Positions 41,394 through 52,151 of a stretch of DNA of 64,000 bases are shown one piece after another. The notes under the pieces were generated by a model, which saw only the letters and a list, made by a program, of their open reading frames with translations, was not told the origin of the DNA and did not search any database. The stretch spans positions 62,001 to 126,000 of the forward strand of contig NZ_BDCE01000046.1 in the NCBI RefSeq assembly GCF_001613345.1, given 5' to 3'. Position 1 is the stretch's first letter. The number at the start of each line of letters is the position of its first letter. Both the position numbers and the translations under genes were made by a program. Origin of the DNA: Nocardia uniformis NBRC 13702. GTDB lineage: Bacteria > Actinomycetota > Actinomycetes > Mycobacteriales > Mycobacteriaceae.

Positions 41394-41780
41394 TGATGGT
41401 ACGACCGTCCAAACTCTACCGGGCTGAACATGGATCGCGAAGTACCCGGGGGTGTGGCGTACTGGTCGGTAACCCTACCTGGGAATATAACAATTCGATA
41501 ACTGAGAACATGAGGGGGGCTCAACTTTCCTTCACTGATGTAACCGCGTGGACCTGGGGGTTCAAACATGAGGCGGGGTCATGTTTCTGATCGTTCTGGT
41601 ACGTGTGTGCATGAATACTCCGGGGTAGGGGGTCTGGCATAGGGGGAAACATGAGGAACTCCTCATGATTTTGTGGAATCCTCGGCTCCACCAGGGCCGG
41701 TTGGCCGAGGGAAGACCTGCGCAACGAGAGCGCGGCCCCGTCCTGCGGGGGCAAGCCGCTACGAGAAGGAAGTCGACGCT
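41394..41780 (+). promoter_or_regulatory. Leader and promoter region of fas
   Basis: This 387-base gap between the tRNA and fas holds no gene on either strand. An AT-rich patch with a TATAAC-like -10 box at 41486-41491 suggests a promoter, with no clear -35. A GAAGGA ribosome site at 41765-41770 precedes the TTG start of fas by 10 bases. The long leader suggests regulation, but no operator is recognisable. Confidence 0.45.
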
Positions 41781-44700
41781 TTGACGATCAACGAGAGCAC
41801 CGGGACCGGATCCAAGGCGAGGGTGGCGCGTAAGGCCTCGGAGGGCGGGGTCAGATCGTCGCTGCTGGATAGGTTGCTGGGCGGTGTGCCGTATGCGCTG
41901 GCCTTCGGTGGACAGGGTGCTCAGTGGTTGCGCGAGCTCGAGGAGATCGGGCGCGACAGTGCACTGGAGCCGGAACTCACCGCGCTGGTGAACGATGCGG
42001 CGCGGCGGCTGGAACCCGTTGCTGCGCAGCTGCTCGTAGTCCGGCCGGTTGGTTTCGACCCCATTGGTTGGATGCTCGAGGAAGAGATCGCCGATCCCGA
42101 GCAGGGGGATGTGTCGGCGGCTCCTGCTCCGCAGGTGCTGCGGTCGGCCGCGGTATCCATGCCGGGCGTCTTCCTCACCCAGGTGGCCGCATTGCGTGCG
42201 TTGAGGTTGCAGGGCCTCGATATCGCCGCACAGGCTCCGGTCTCGTACGTCGGGCACTCGCAGGGTCGCCTGGCCGCCACCGCCGCCGCGGCGCACGGAC
42301 AGCGCGACGGGGAAATGCTCGCCCTGGCCCAGCTGATCGGTGCCGCCGCGAGTCTCGTCGCCCGCCGTCGCGGGCTGGTACCGGTGGGCGAGCGCATGCC
42401 CATGGTGGCCGTATCCCACGTCGACCCCGACAAGCTGCAGGCCGTTATCGAGGAACTCTCCGCGGGCGTGGAGCCGAGCCAGGCCGCCGTGCTGTCGATT
42501 CGCAACGGCCGCCGCCGCGCGGTGCTCTCGGGTCCCGTCGCGCAGCTGGATCGGGTGCGGCAGCGCTGCGCCGAGATCAGCGCCGACCAGACCCGCGACC
42601 GTGACGCCAAGAAGCGTGGCGGCTCCGTCTTCGCTCCCGTCTTCGAGGACATTCCGGTCGAGGTGGCCTTCCACCACCCGGCGCTGGCCGAAACCGTCGA
42701 GCTGGTGAGCGAGTGGGCCGGACAGTGCGGACTCGATACCGAGCTGGCCGCCACCCTCACCCAGGAAATCCTGGTCGACCCCATCGACTGGGTCGCCACC
42801 GTCGATGAAGTGGTCGCCAGTGGCGCACAGTGGATTCTGGACCTCGGTCCGGGCGATCTGCTCTCCCGCCTCACCTCCGGCTCGCTCAAGGGCACCGGCG
42901 TCGGCGTCCTCGCCGCCTCCACCCGCCCCGGCCAGCGCAGCCTGTTCACTCCGGGCGCGGCACCCGAAATCGCTCCCGCCTGGGCGGAATTCGCACCCAA
43001 GCCGATCCGCCTGCCCAATGGCCGCGTGGTCGTCGAGACCGCGTTCACCCGTCTCACCGGCCGCTCGCCCATCCTGCTGGCGGGCATGACCCCCACCACT
43101 GTCGATGCGAAAATCGTTGCCGCCGCAGCCAATGCGGGCCACTGGGCCGAACTCGCGGGCGGCGGCCAGGTCACCGAGCAGATCTTCGCCGATCGCGTCG
43201 AGGAGCTGAAGACGCTGCTGCACCCGGGTCGCGCGGTGCAGTTCAACTCGCTGTTCCTCGATCCCTACCTGTGGAAGCTGCAACTCGGCGGTAAGCGCCT
43301 GGTGCAGAAATCCCGTTCCGCCGGTGCGCCTTTCGACGGCGTCATCGTCACCGCCGGTATTCCGGAGCTCGAAGAGGCCGTCGCGCTTATCGAGGAACTC
43401 ACCGAAATCGGCATAACCCATGTGGCGTTCAAGCCCGGCACCGTCGCCCAGATCCGGGCCGTGCTGCGCATTGCCGACACCGCGCCCGACTACCCGGTCA
43501 TCATGCATATCGAGGGCGGCCGCGCCGGTGGTCACCACTCCTGGGAAGACCTCGACGACCTGCTGCTCGAGACCTATTCCGAACTGCGCAGCCGCACGAA
43601 TGTGATCGTTTGTGTGGGCGGGGGCATCGGCACCCCCGAGCGCGCCACCGAATACCTCACCGGCGCTTGGGCACAGCCCTACGGCTACCCGGTCATGCCC
43701 CTGGACGGCGTACTGGTCGGCACCGCCGCCATGGCCACCCTCGAGGCCACCACCGCCCCCGAGGTCAAGCAGTTGCTGGTCGATACCCCCGGCACCCCGA
43801 ACTGGGTCGGCGCGGGTACCGCCACCGGCGGAATGGCTTCCGGCCGTAGCCAATTGGGTGCCGACATCCACGAGATCGACAATGCGGCCTCGCGCACCGG
43901 TCGCCTGCTGGACGAGGTCGCCGGTGACAGCGACGCGGTCGCCGAGCGCCGCGCGGAAATCATCGAGGCCCTCGACCGCACCGCCAAGCCGTACTTCGGC
44001 GACGTCGCCACCATGACCTACGTGGAGTGGCTGGAGCGCTACGTCGAACTGGCCGTGGGCCTGGACCGCCGCAAGGATTTCGACTGCGGCGGCGATTTCA
44101 CCGACGCCATTGCCGACGCCACCAGCTCGGTATGGCTGGACATCACCTGGCGCAATCGCTTCGCGGAGATGGTGCGCCGCACCGAATCTCGCCTCAATGC
44201 GGCCGATCGCGGCGAAATCGAAACCCTCTTCGCCGACGACTCCGTCTTCGAGGAGCCGGTGCGCGCCCTGTGCACACTCAAGGAGCGCTACCCGGCCGCC
44301 ACCGCCACCGTCCTGCACCCGGCCGATGTGCCGTTCTTCATCTCGCTGTGCAAGACCCCCGGCAAGCCGGTCAACTTCGTCCCCGTCGTCGACGGCGATG
44401 TCCGTCGCTGGTGGCGCTCGGATTCGCTGTGGCAGGCCCATGATCCGCGCTACAGCGCCGATCAGGTGTGCGTCATCCCGGGCACCGTCGCCGTCGCGGG
44501 CATCACCCGCGTGGACGAGCCCGTCGGCGAACTGCTCGACCGCTTCGAGCAGGACGCCGCCTACTCACTGGTCCGCTCGGGCAGTGTCCCGGCCGCCGTG
44601 GACGGTCGCCGCCGCGCCGAAATCACCCAGGGCGCAATCGATACCGTAATCGCCGCCCCCGATGTGGAATGGGCCGGACGCACCACTGTCAACCCCGTCC

Positions 44701-47700
44701 ACCGGCTCGGCGACGTGCACGAGTGGACCGCGGACGGCAAGGGCGCCGTGCACCCGCGCACCGGTGCGACCCTGATCGCCAGCACCGGACCCGAAACCGA
44801 CAGTGCCTACGTGGAATTGACGGTTCCGCTGCTCGGCCGTGACGCCGTGCGCATTCGCATCACCGTGCCGGTCTCCGTCTACAACGGTGGCGCGCCCGTG
44901 GTCACCGCGGACGATGCCGAGGCCGCCATGTCGGCGCTGCTCGGCGTCGCGGCCGGACAGTCGCTGCCGGAGGTCAAGACCTTCGACGGCACCAAGGTCG
45001 CGCACGTCAATCTGGCGTGGACCTCCGACCTCATCGCCGATCACGCGGGTGTCACCGGTTCCGGACTGCCGGAGCACCTCAGCACCATCGGCCGCACCGT
45101 GCCCGACGTACTCGTAGGTGCCTGCTGGCCCGCCGTTTTCGCGGTGCTCGGCGCCACCCGCACCGCCGAGGGCACGAGCGTGATCGAAGGCATGCTCGAC
45201 CTGGTCCACCTGGACCACCAGATCAACCTGGTCGGCCAATTGCCCGACGGCGCAAGCGTGCTGGCCGTGCGTGCGGAGGCCGGCGAGACCCTCGATACCG
45301 ACCTCGGCCGGGTTGTCGAAGTACGAGTCAAGATCACCGGCATGCTGGACAAGCCGGAAACCGGTATGTCCATGCCGGTTATCGCGACCCTCACCGAGCG
45401 CTTCGCCATTCGCGGCCGCACCGGCGCCGGTGAACTCACCGATCCGCCACGTGCCGCGGGCGCGCTGACCGCCGACGCCGCCGACACCCCGCGTCGCCGC
45501 CGCCGCGATGTCACGCTGACCGCACCGCGCGCCATGGCCGCCTTCGCGCAGGTATCGGGCGACCACAACCCGATTCACACCAGCGATGCCGCCGCCAAGC
45601 TGGCCGGACTCGGCAGCCCGATCGTGCACGGCATGTGGCTGTCGGCCGCCGCGCAGCACGCCGTCTCGGCCATCGACCCGACCGATAAGGTGCCGCCGCG
45701 CACCATTACCGCGTGGACCACCCGCTTCCTCGGCATGGTCCGCCTGGGCTCGCAGATCGACGTGCGCGTCGAGCGCGTCGCGGTGGATCGCGGCAGTGAG
45801 ATTGTCGAGGTGTCCTGCCGGATCGACGGTGACCTCGTCATGACCGGCACCGGCCGGATCGCACCCGCCAGGACCGTGTACGCCTTCCCGGGCCAGGGCA
45901 TTCAGACCAAGGGGATGGGTCTGGACGCTCGCACCCGCTCCAAGGCGGCCAAGGACATCTGGGACCGTGCCGATAAGCACACCCGCGACGCCCTCGGCTT
46001 CTCGATCCTCGCCGTGGTACGCGACAACCCGACCTACCTCAAGGCCCGGGGCGTCGAATACCGGCATCCGCAGGGCGTTCTGCACCTGACCCAGTTCACC
46101 CAGGTCGCCATGGCGACCCTCGGTGTCGCGCAGGTCGCGGAGCTGCGGGAATCGGGTGCGTTCGTGGAAGGCGCGATGCTGGCCGGACATTCGGTCGGGG
46201 AGTACAACGCGCTCGCCGCCGTCGCCGGGGTGCTGCCGCTCGAGGCCGTCCTCGAGGTGGTGTTCCAGCGTGGGTCCGCCATGCACGAGCTGGTGCCCCG
46301 TGATGCCCAGGGCCGCAGCGACTATCGGATGGCCGCCATCCGTCCGTCGCAGATCGGCGTGCCCGATGCCGCGGTGATCGATTTCGTCGCCACCATCGGT
46401 GCCAAGGCCGGTGAATTCCTCGAGGTCGTGAACCTGAACCTGCGTGGTTCCCAGTACGCCATCGCGGGTACCGTCGCCGGACTCGAGGCCCTCGAAGCCG
46501 AAATCGAGCGTCGCCGCGCCGAAACCGGCGGTAAGCGCGCCTTCGTGGTGGTGCCCGGCATCGATGTGCCGTTCCACTCCACCGTGCTGCGCGCCGGCGT
46601 GCCGGAATTCCGGTCCAAGCTGCGCGAACTGCTGCCGGAGGATCTGCATCCGGAACTGCTCGTCGGCCGCTACATTCCGAACCTGGTGCCGCGACCGTTC
46701 AATCTGAGTCGCGAATTCATCGCCGAGGTCGCCGAATACGTGCCGTCCGAGCCGCTCGCCAAGGTGCTCGCGGACTTCGACACCTGGGCCGCCAACCCGG
46801 TCGAACTGTGCCGTGTGCTGCTGATCGAACTGCTGGCCTGGCAGTTCGCCAGCCCGGTGCGCTGGATCGAAACCCAGGATCTGCTGTTCACCGATACCGC
46901 CCACGGGGGCCTCGGTGTCGAGCGCTTCATCGAAATCGGTGTGGCCGCAACGCCTACCGTCGCCAACCTGGCGACCAATACGCTCAAGCTGCCCGCGTTC
47001 TCCAACGCCACGGTCGAGGTGCTCAATATCGAGCGCGAAGCCGCCGTCGTATACGCAACCGATACCGATCCCGCGCCGGTGGAGGAGCCCGAGGAGACTC
47101 CGGCCGCCGCCGAAACCATCACCGCCGCAGGCGCTCCCGCCTCGGTCGCGGCCCCGGCCGCGCCGTCGGGTGGACCGCGCCCCGACGACATCGCGTTCAC
47201 CGCCGCCGACGCCACCCGCGTACTCATCGCGCTGTGGACCAAGCTGCGCCTGGATCAGATCGGTCCGGTCGACACCATCGAGGGCCTGTGCGACGGCGTG
47301 TCCTCGCGCCGCAATCAGCTCCTGGTCGACCTCGGCTCCGAGCTGTCCCTGGGTGCCATCGACGGTGCCGCCGATGCCGATATGGGCGCCCTGTCCGCCA
47401 CCGTCGAGCGCCTGGCCCGCACCTACAAGCCGTTCGGCTCGGTGCTGTCCGATTCGATCGGCGACCACCTGCGCAAGGTGTTCGGTCCCTCCGGGAAGCG
47501 GCCCGCCGCCATTGCCGAACGCGTCAAGAAGGTGTGGGAACTCGGCGACGGCTGGGCCAGCCACGTCACCGCCGAGGTATCCCTCGGCACCCGCGAGGGC
47601 GCTTCCGTCCGCGGCGGCGACCTGGGCGGCCTGGTTTCCGGTGCGCTGGGTGACGGTGCGTCCGTGGACGCCGCCATCGACGCGGCCGTGCAGGCGGTGG

Positions 47701-50700
47701 CCGGACGCCGCGGTATCGCGGTCTCCATGCCGTCCTCCGGTGGTGGCGGCGGCGCGACCGTCGACGCCGCCGCGCTGGGCGAATTCACCGAGCAGATCAC
47801 CGGCCGCGACGGCGTTCTCGCCACCGCCGCCCGGGTGGTGCTCGAGCAGCTCGGCCTGACCGAGCAGCTGTCCGCCCCGGCGGCCAGCGACGAGACCCTG
47901 GTTGATCTGGTCTCCGCGGAACTCGGTTCCGATTGGCCGCGCCTGGTGGCGCCCGCCTTTGACGCCAAGAAGGCCCTCCTCATCGACGACCGCTGGGCCA
48001 CCGCCCGTGAGGATCTCGCGCGGCTGTGGCTGGGCAATGACGCCGATATCGCCGACCTGCCGGTTGACGGATTCATCGGTGCGGGCGAAGCCGTTGCGGT
48101 ACAGGCGAACTGGTGGCGCGAACGCGCCATGGGCGAAGCCCGCTCAGTGCTGGCCGGACTCTACGGCCGCATTGCCGAGGCCGCTGTCGAGGTGAGCGAG
48201 CCGGGTGAATGGTCCGGCGAGATCGCGGTAATCACCGGCGCCAGCAAGGGTTCCATCGCGGCCGCGGCGACCGGGCGACTGCTCGGCGGCGGCGCGACCG
48301 TCGTCGTCACCACCTCCAAGCTCGACGACAACCGGATCGGCTTCTACAAGCAGCTCTACCGCGACAATGCCCGCAATGGCGCGGCACTGTGGGTGGTGCC
48401 CGCGAATATGGCCTCCTACACCGATATCGACGCGCTCATCGACTGGGTCGGCAATGAGCAGATCGATAATGCCGGTGGCGCGAAGATCCTGGTCAAGGAG
48501 GCCATGACCCCCACCATGCTGATGCCGTTCGCGGCACCGCGGGTGGCCGGTGACCTCGCCGACGCGGGTGCGCGCGCCGAAATGGAGATGCGTGTCCTGC
48601 TCTGGTCGGTGGAGCGCCTCATCGGCGGGCTGTCCAAGATCGGCGCTGATCACGATGTGGACGCCAAACTCCATGTGGTGCTGCCGGGTTCACCCAACCG
48701 CGGTCTCTTCGGTGGCGATGGCGCCTACGGCGAGTCCAAGGCCGCCCTCGATGCCGTGGTCGCCAAGTGGCGGGCCGAGAAGTCGTGGTCGACCCGGGTC
48801 ACCCTGGTGCACGCCCTGATCGGCTGGGTGCGCGGCACCGGCCTGATGGGTCATAACGATCCGCTGGTCGAGGCCGTCGAGAAGGCCGGCGTGCACACCT
48901 GGTCCACCCAGGAGATGGCCGACGAGCTGCTCAAGTGGTGCACCGACCGGGCCCGCACGGTCACCGCCACCGGACCGCAGCAGATCGACCTGACCGGCGG
49001 GCTGGCCAGTGCCAAGCTGGATCTGTCGGCGCTGGGTAAAGAGGCCGCGGAAGCGGCCGCGGCCGAGGAGGATTCGGCCGAGCAGGTCGCGACCATCGCG
49101 GCGCTGCCCGCCCCGCCGACACAGCTCTCCTCCGCACTGCCCGTTCCCGAATGGGGCTCGGTCACCGCCGATCTCGACGATATGGTCGTGATAGTCGGTG
49201 CCGGCGAGCTCGGCCCCTACGGCTCGGCGCGCACCCGCTTCGAGATGGAGGTCTCCGACGAGCTGTCCGCCGCCGGTGTCCTCGAACTGGCGTGGACCAC
49301 CGGTCTGGTCACCTGGGAACAGGAGCCCAAGGCGGGCTGGTACGACACCGAAACCGGGGACTATGTAGACGAATCCGAGCTGGCCGAGCGCTACCACGAC
49401 ACCGTGGTGGAGCGCTGCGGTGTGCGTCGCTACGGCGACGACGGGGCCATGGTCGACAACACTGCCCCGTTGCTCACCTCGGTGTTCCTGGACAAGGACC
49501 TCACCTTCGTCGTCAATAGCGAGACCGAGGCCCGCGCCTTCTACGCCGCCAGCCCGGAGCAGACCGTCATCACGCCGGTCGAAGGCACCGGCGGGGGCGG
49601 TGGGGCGGGGGCCAACACAGACTGGCAGGTTATCCGCAAGGCGGGCACCGAGATCCGGGTGCCGCGCAAGGCCAAGCTGTCGCGCACCGTCGGCGGCCAG
49701 ATCCCCACCGGCTGGGATCCCACCAAGTGGGGCATCTCCGCTGATATGGCGGGTTCGGTCGACCGGGTGGCGCTGTGGAACATCGTCTGCACCGTGGACG
49801 CGTTCCTGAGCTCCGGCTTCAGCCCCGCCGAACTGATGAACTGGGTGCACCCGGCCATGGTCGCCAATACCCAGGGCACCGGTATGGGTGGCATGTCGTC
49901 CATGCGCTCGCTCTACATCGACAACCTGCTCGGTGAGCCGCGCGCAAACGACATCCTCCAGGAGGCGCTGCCGAACGTCGCTCTGGCACATGTGGTTCAG
50001 AGCTACGTCGGCTCCTACGGCGGCATGGTCCACCCGGTCGCCGCCTGTGCGACCGCGGCGGTCTCGGTCGAGGAGGGCGTCGACAAGATCCGCCTCGGCA
50101 AGGCCGACCTGGTGGTGGCCGGCGGATACGACGATCTCGGTATCGAGGGCATCGTGGGCTTCGGCGATATGTCGGCCACCGCGGACTCGGCGGCCATGAG
50201 CTCCAAGGGCATCAGCGACCGGTACTTCTCCCGGGCCAACGACCGCCGTCGCGGCGGATTCGTCGAATCCCAGGGTGGCGGAACGGTTCTCCTCGCTCGC
50301 GCCAGCGTCGCGGCGGAGATGGGGCTGCCGGTACTCGGTGTGGTGGCCTTCGCGCAGTCCTTCGCCGACGGTGTGCACACCTCGATCCCGGCCCCGGGGC
50401 TCGGCGCACTCGCCGCCGGACGCGGTGGCCCGGAGTCGAAACTCGCTGCCGCCCTGCGGAAGCTGGGCGTCGCCCCGGACGAGGTCGCCGTGATCTCCAA
50501 GCACGACACCTCCACCGCGGCCAATGATCCCAATGAGTCCGAGCTGCACGAACGCCTCGCGACGGCCATCGGCCGCTCCGAGGGCGCACCGCTGTTCGTG
50601 GTGTCGCAGAAGGCCCTCACCGGGCACGCCAAGGGGGGCGCGGCGGCCTTCCAGCTCATCGGCCTGTGCCAGGTGCTGGAACAGGGCATCATCCCGCCCA

Positions 50701-51131
50701 ACCGCAGCCTCGACTGCGTGGACGACAAGATGAAGGCCTACCCGCACCTGGTGTGGCTGCGCGAGGCACTGAAGTTGGGAGATCGCTTCCCGCTCAAGGC
50801 CGGTCTGGTCACCTCACTCGGCTTCGGGCATGTGTCCGGACTGCTCGCGATCGTGCATCCGCAGGCGTTCGTACAGGCCATCGACCCGGAGCGGCGCGAG
50901 GAGTACCTGCGGAAGGCCGAGGAGCGCAAGCTGAGTGGTCGGCAGCGGTTCGTGGAGGCCATGTGCGGCGGCGACGCCCTCTACGAGCGTCCGGCCGACC
51001 GTCGTCTCGGCGGCGACGGCACCCCGGCCAAGCAGTCGCGGCAGCTGGAAGCCGACATGCTGCTGTCGCGGGACGCACGACTGGGTACCGACGGGGTGTA
51101 CGTCGCGAGTTACGGTCCCGCCTGCAGCTGA
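41781..51131 (+). CDS. fas: Type I fatty acid synthase (FAS-I)
   Basis: A single-chain FAS of about 3,116 residues, in the usual size range of the mycobacterial enzyme. Domains in order by motif: acetyl/malonyl transferase (GHSQG, about residue 156); enoyl reductase (HIEGGRAGGHHSWED, about 430-700); MaoC-like dehydratase (SGDHNPIHTSDAA, 1258); malonyl/palmitoyl transferase (GHSVGEYNA, 1468); ACP with phosphopantetheine Ser (DLGSELS, 1850); ketoreductase (VITGASKGS, 2149); ketosynthase with Cys (ACATAAVS, 2754) and His (SKHDTSTAA, LTGHAKGG). No phosphopantetheinyl transferase domain is fused; acpS downstream supplies it. Start TTG 41781 is chosen for its ribosome site; the open frame begins at 41673. 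It makes the C16-C26 acyl-CoAs that feed mycolic acid synthesis. Confidence 0.97.
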   Translation: MTINESTGTGSKARVARKASEGGVRSSLLDRLLGGVPYALAFGGQGAQWLRELEEIGRDSALEPELTALVNDAARRLEPVAAQLLVVRPVGFDPIGWMLEEEIADPEQGDVSAAPAPQVLRSAAVSMPGVFLTQVAALRALRLQGLDIAAQAPVSYVGHSQGRLAATAAAAHGQRDGEMLALAQLIGAAASLVARRRGLVPVGERMPMVAVSHVDPDKLQAVIEELSAGVEPSQAAVLSIRNGRRRAVLSGPVAQLDRVRQRCAEISADQTRDRDAKKRGGSVFAPVFEDIPVEVAFHHPALAETVELVSEWAGQCGLDTELAATLTQEILVDPIDWVATVDEVVASGAQWILDLGPGDLLSRLTSGSLKGTGVGVLAASTRPGQRSLFTPGAAPEIAPAWAEFAPKPIRLPNGRVVVETAFTRLTGRSPILLAGMTPTTVDAKIVAAAANAGHWAELAGGGQVTEQIFADRVEELKTLLHPGRAVQFNSLFLDPYLWKLQLGGKRLVQKSRSAGAPFDGVIVTAGIPELEEAVALIEELTEIGITHVAFKPGTVAQIRAVLRIADTAPDYPVIMHIEGGRAGGHHSWEDLDDLLLETYSELRSRTNVIVCVGGGIGTPERATEYLTGAWAQPYGYPVMPLDGVLVGTAAMATLEATTAPEVKQLLVDTPGTPNWVGAGTATGGMASGRSQLGADIHEIDNAASRTGRLLDEVAGDSDAVAERRAEIIEALDRTAKPYFGDVATMTYVEWLERYVELAVGLDRRKDFDCGGDFTDAIADATSSVWLDITWRNRFAEMVRRTESRLNAADRGEIETLFADDSVFEEPVRALCTLKERYPAATATVLHPADVPFFISLCKTPGKPVNFVPVVDGDVRRWWRSDSLWQAHDPRYSADQVCVIPGTVAVAGITRVDEPVGELLDRFEQDAAYSLVRSGSVPAAVDGRRRAEITQGAIDTVIAAPDVEWAGRTTVNPVHRLGDVHEWTADGKGAVHPRTGATLIASTGPETDSAYVELTVPLLGRDAVRIRITVPVSVYNGGAPVVTADDAEAAMSALLGVAAGQSLPEVKTFDGTKVAHVNLAWTSDLIADHAGVTGSGLPEHLSTIGRTVPDVLVGACWPAVFAVLGATRTAEGTSVIEGMLDLVHLDHQINLVGQLPDGASVLAVRAEAGETLDTDLGRVVEVRVKITGMLDKPETGMSMPVIATLTERFAIRGRTGAGELTDPPRAAGALTADAADTPRRRRRDVTLTAPRAMAAFAQVSGDHNPIHTSDAAAKLAGLGSPIVHGMWLSAAAQHAVSAIDPTDKVPPRTITAWTTRFLGMVRLGSQIDVRVERVAVDRGSEIVEVSCRIDGDLVMTGTGRIAPARTVYAFPGQGIQTKGMGLDARTRSKAAKDIWDRADKHTRDALGFSILAVVRDNPTYLKARGVEYRHPQGVLHLTQFTQVAMATLGVAQVAELRESGAFVEGAMLAGHSVGEYNALAAVAGVLPLEAVLEVVFQRGSAMHELVPRDAQGRSDYRMAAIRPSQIGVPDAAVIDFVATIGAKAGEFLEVVNLNLRGSQYAIAGTVAGLEALEAEIERRRAETGGKRAFVVVPGIDVPFHSTVLRAGVPEFRSKLRELLPEDLHPELLVGRYIPNLVPRPFNLSREFIAEVAEYVPSEPLAKVLADFDTWAANPVELCRVLLIELLAWQFASPVRWIETQDLLFTDTAHGGLGVERFIEIGVAATPTVANLATNTLKLPAFSNATVEVLNIEREAAVVYATDTDPAPVEEPEETPAAAETITAAGAPASVAAPAAPSGGPRPDDIAFTAADATRVLIALWTKLRLDQIGPVDTIEGLCDGVSSRRNQLLVDLGSELSLGAIDGAADADMGALSATVERLARTYKPFGSVLSDSIGDHLRKVFGPSGKRPAAIAERVKKVWELGDGWASHVTAEVSLGTREGASVRGGDLGGLVSGALGDGASVDAAIDAAVQAVAGRRGIAVSMPSSGGGGGATVDAAALGEFTEQITGRDGVLATAARVVLEQLGLTEQLSAPAASDETLVDLVSAELGSDWPRLVAPAFDAKKALLIDDRWATAREDLARLWLGNDADIADLPVDGFIGAGEAVAVQANWWRERAMGEARSVLAGLYGRIAEAAVEVSEPGEWSGEIAVITGASKGSIAAAATGRLLGGGATVVVTTSKLDDNRIGFYKQLYRDNARNGAALWVVPANMASYTDIDALIDWVGNEQIDNAGGAKILVKEAMTPTMLMPFAAPRVAGDLADAGARAEMEMRVLLWSVERLIGGLSKIGADHDVDAKLHVVLPGSPNRGLFGGDGAYGESKAALDAVVAKWRAEKSWSTRVTLVHALIGWVRGTGLMGHNDPLVEAVEKAGVHTWSTQEMADELLKWCTDRARTVTATGPQQIDLTGGLASAKLDLSALGKEAAEAAAAEEDSAEQVATIAALPAPPTQLSSALPVPEWGSVTADLDDMVVIVGAGELGPYGSARTRFEMEVSDELSAAGVLELAWTTGLVTWEQEPKAGWYDTETGDYVDESELAERYHDTVVERCGVRRYGDDGAMVDNTAPLLTSVFLDKDLTFVVNSETEARAFYAASPEQTVITPVEGTGGGGGAGANTDWQVIRKAGTEIRVPRKAKLSRTVGGQIPTGWDPTKWGISADMAGSVDRVALWNIVCTVDAFLSSGFSPAELMNWVHPAMVANTQGTGMGGMSSMRSLYIDNLLGEPRANDILQEALPNVALAHVVQSYVGSYGGMVHPVAACATAAVSVEEGVDKIRLGKADLVVAGGYDDLGIEGIVGFGDMSATADSAAMSSKGISDRYFSRANDRRRGGFVESQGGGTVLLARASVAAEMGLPVLGVVAFAQSFADGVHTSIPAPGLGALAAGRGGPESKLAAALRKLGVAPDEVAVISKHDTSTAANDPNESELHERLATAIGRSEGAPLFVVSQKALTGHAKGGAAAFQLIGLCQVLEQGIIPPNRSLDCVDDKMKAYPHLVWLREALKLGDRFPLKAGLVTSLGFGHVSGLLAIVHPQAFVQAIDPERREEYLRKAEERKLSGRQRFVEAMCGGDALYERPADRRLGGDGTPAKQSRQLEADMLLSRDARLGTDGVYVASYGPACS

Positions 51132-51214
51132 CAGTGGAAGCCGCTGCCGCGCTGAGTAATTCAGCGCGGCGCGGCCCCGTAGCAGCCCCGTCATTCCGGC
51201 GTGTACGCAGCCCC

Positions 51215-51292
51215 GTCATTCCGGCATGTTTATGGCCGGAATCCACACCTGCGATCAGTAGTGGATCCCGGCCAAAAGCACGCCGGGATGAC
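51215..51292. repeat. Palindromic repeat element, copy 1
   Basis: GTCATTCCGGCATG near the left end mirrors CGCCGGGATGAC at the right end, with inner GGCCGGAATCCAC and GTGGATCCCGGCC. A half copy lies just before it (51190-51210). Related elements occur at 52152, 58777 and 61802. Such GTCATTCCGGC palindromes are intergenic REP-like repeats. Confidence 0.8.
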
Positions 51293-51295
51293 GGA

Positions 51296-51428
51296 GCTGC
51301 CGCGCTTTGGATGGCAGTGCGGCGGCGCTTTGATGACGGAGCGGCGGCGCTTTCGAGGGCGGGCGGCCGCGCTTCGATGGCGGACCGGCCGCGCTTCGGT
51401 GAAGGAGTGGCCGCGCTTCGATGACGTG
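51296..51428. repeat. 22-bp tandem repeat array
   Basis: About six diverged copies of a 22-bp unit of the form GCGGCCGCGCTTCGATGGCG, with exact 22-base spacing at 51319, 51341, 51363, 51385 and 51407. It follows directly after palindromic repeat copy 1 in the fas-acpS gap (51132-51585), which has no gene. Confidence 0.75.
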
Positions 51429-51585
51429 CTGGCCCCGCTGTATAGCGGCGGATACGACGGTTCCGCTGGTATGTTGCAGCCGAATTGGTGACCGCCCCCA
51501 CAAAGGGTCGCACCGTGTTCACGTCCGCTGAACGGACGGCGGCGGCCTGTGTGGTCGCCGTAATCGACGGAGGAGCTGCAAGTCT

Positions 51586-52008
51586 GTGACGATCCTGGGT
51601 ATCGGCCTGGACCTGGTGACCATTTCCGAGTTCACGGAGCAGATGAAGCGTGCCGGAACCACCATGATCCGGGAGAGTTTCACCGCGGGGGAGCGGCGCT
51701 ACTGCGAGAGCAAGGGCACCGACCCGGCACGCAGTTACGCGGCCCGCTGGGCGGCGAAAGAGGCCGTGATCAAGGCGTGGGCCAATTCGCGCTTCGCCCG
51801 CAGCCCACAGGTCGGTGACAACCCGTATCCGCTCATCGAGGTCGTGAACGATGCCTGGGGGCGGCCGAGTATCAAATTGCACGGCCTCGCGGCGGAATTC
51901 CTGCCGCGCGTCCGAGTTCACCTGTCGCTCACCCACGATGGGGATACGGCGGCGGCCATGGTGGTGCTGGAAGATCCGGGCGAACTGGCCGATCTCATCG
52001 AAGGCTGA
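51586..52008 (+). CDS. acpS: Holo-[acyl-carrier-protein] synthase
   Basis: A 140-residue 4'-phosphopantetheinyl transferase that activates the ACP domain of FAS-I. The metal-binding motif is GIGLDLVTISEF at the N-terminus, and ARWAAKEAVIKAW carries the conserved WxxKEA box; LSLTHDGDTAAAMVVL is the usual C-terminal strand. The gene starts at GTG 51586. It lies 455 bases downstream of fas on the same strand, with repeats in between that may uncouple their expression. Confidence 0.95.
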   Translation: MTILGIGLDLVTISEFTEQMKRAGTTMIRESFTAGERRYCESKGTDPARSYAARWAAKEAVIKAWANSRFARSPQVGDNPYPLIEVVNDAWGRPSIKLHGLAAEFLPRVRVHLSLTHDGDTAAAMVVLEDPGELADLIEG

Positions 52009-52031
52009 GCGACAATCCTGCCGGGCAGGCC

Positions 52032-52151
52032 GACATCCTGGCGTGCGCCGTCCTGGTCAGCTCGGCGTGCGCACCCCCTGTCAGCCTGGTGTGCGTCGTC
52101 CCTGCCAGCCTGGTGTGCGCCGCCCCTGTCAGCTTGGCGTGCGCCGTACCG
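52032..52151. repeat. 24-bp tandem repeat array
   Basis: Units beginning at 52032, 52056, 52080, 52104 and 52128 are exactly 24 bases apart with a core like GTCAGCCTGGTGTGCGCCGC; they lead straight into palindromic repeat copy 2, whose first bases (GTCATCCCGGCGTGC) match the unit. The array probably arose by amplification of that end. Confidence 0.8.

Noticed and set aside
41562..44441. A 959-codon open frame antisense to fas (and others at 44565-47564 and 48690-50747)
   Set aside because: They are Gly/Asp/Arg-rich shadows of the fas coding frame, with no homology and no ribosome sites; long antisense frames are common in high-GC genes.
51296..52151. Evenly spaced 22-bp and 24-bp repeats that might suggest a CRISPR array
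   Set aside because: The repeats are directly head-to-tail with no unique spacers, and no cas genes are present; they are ordinary tandem repeats.
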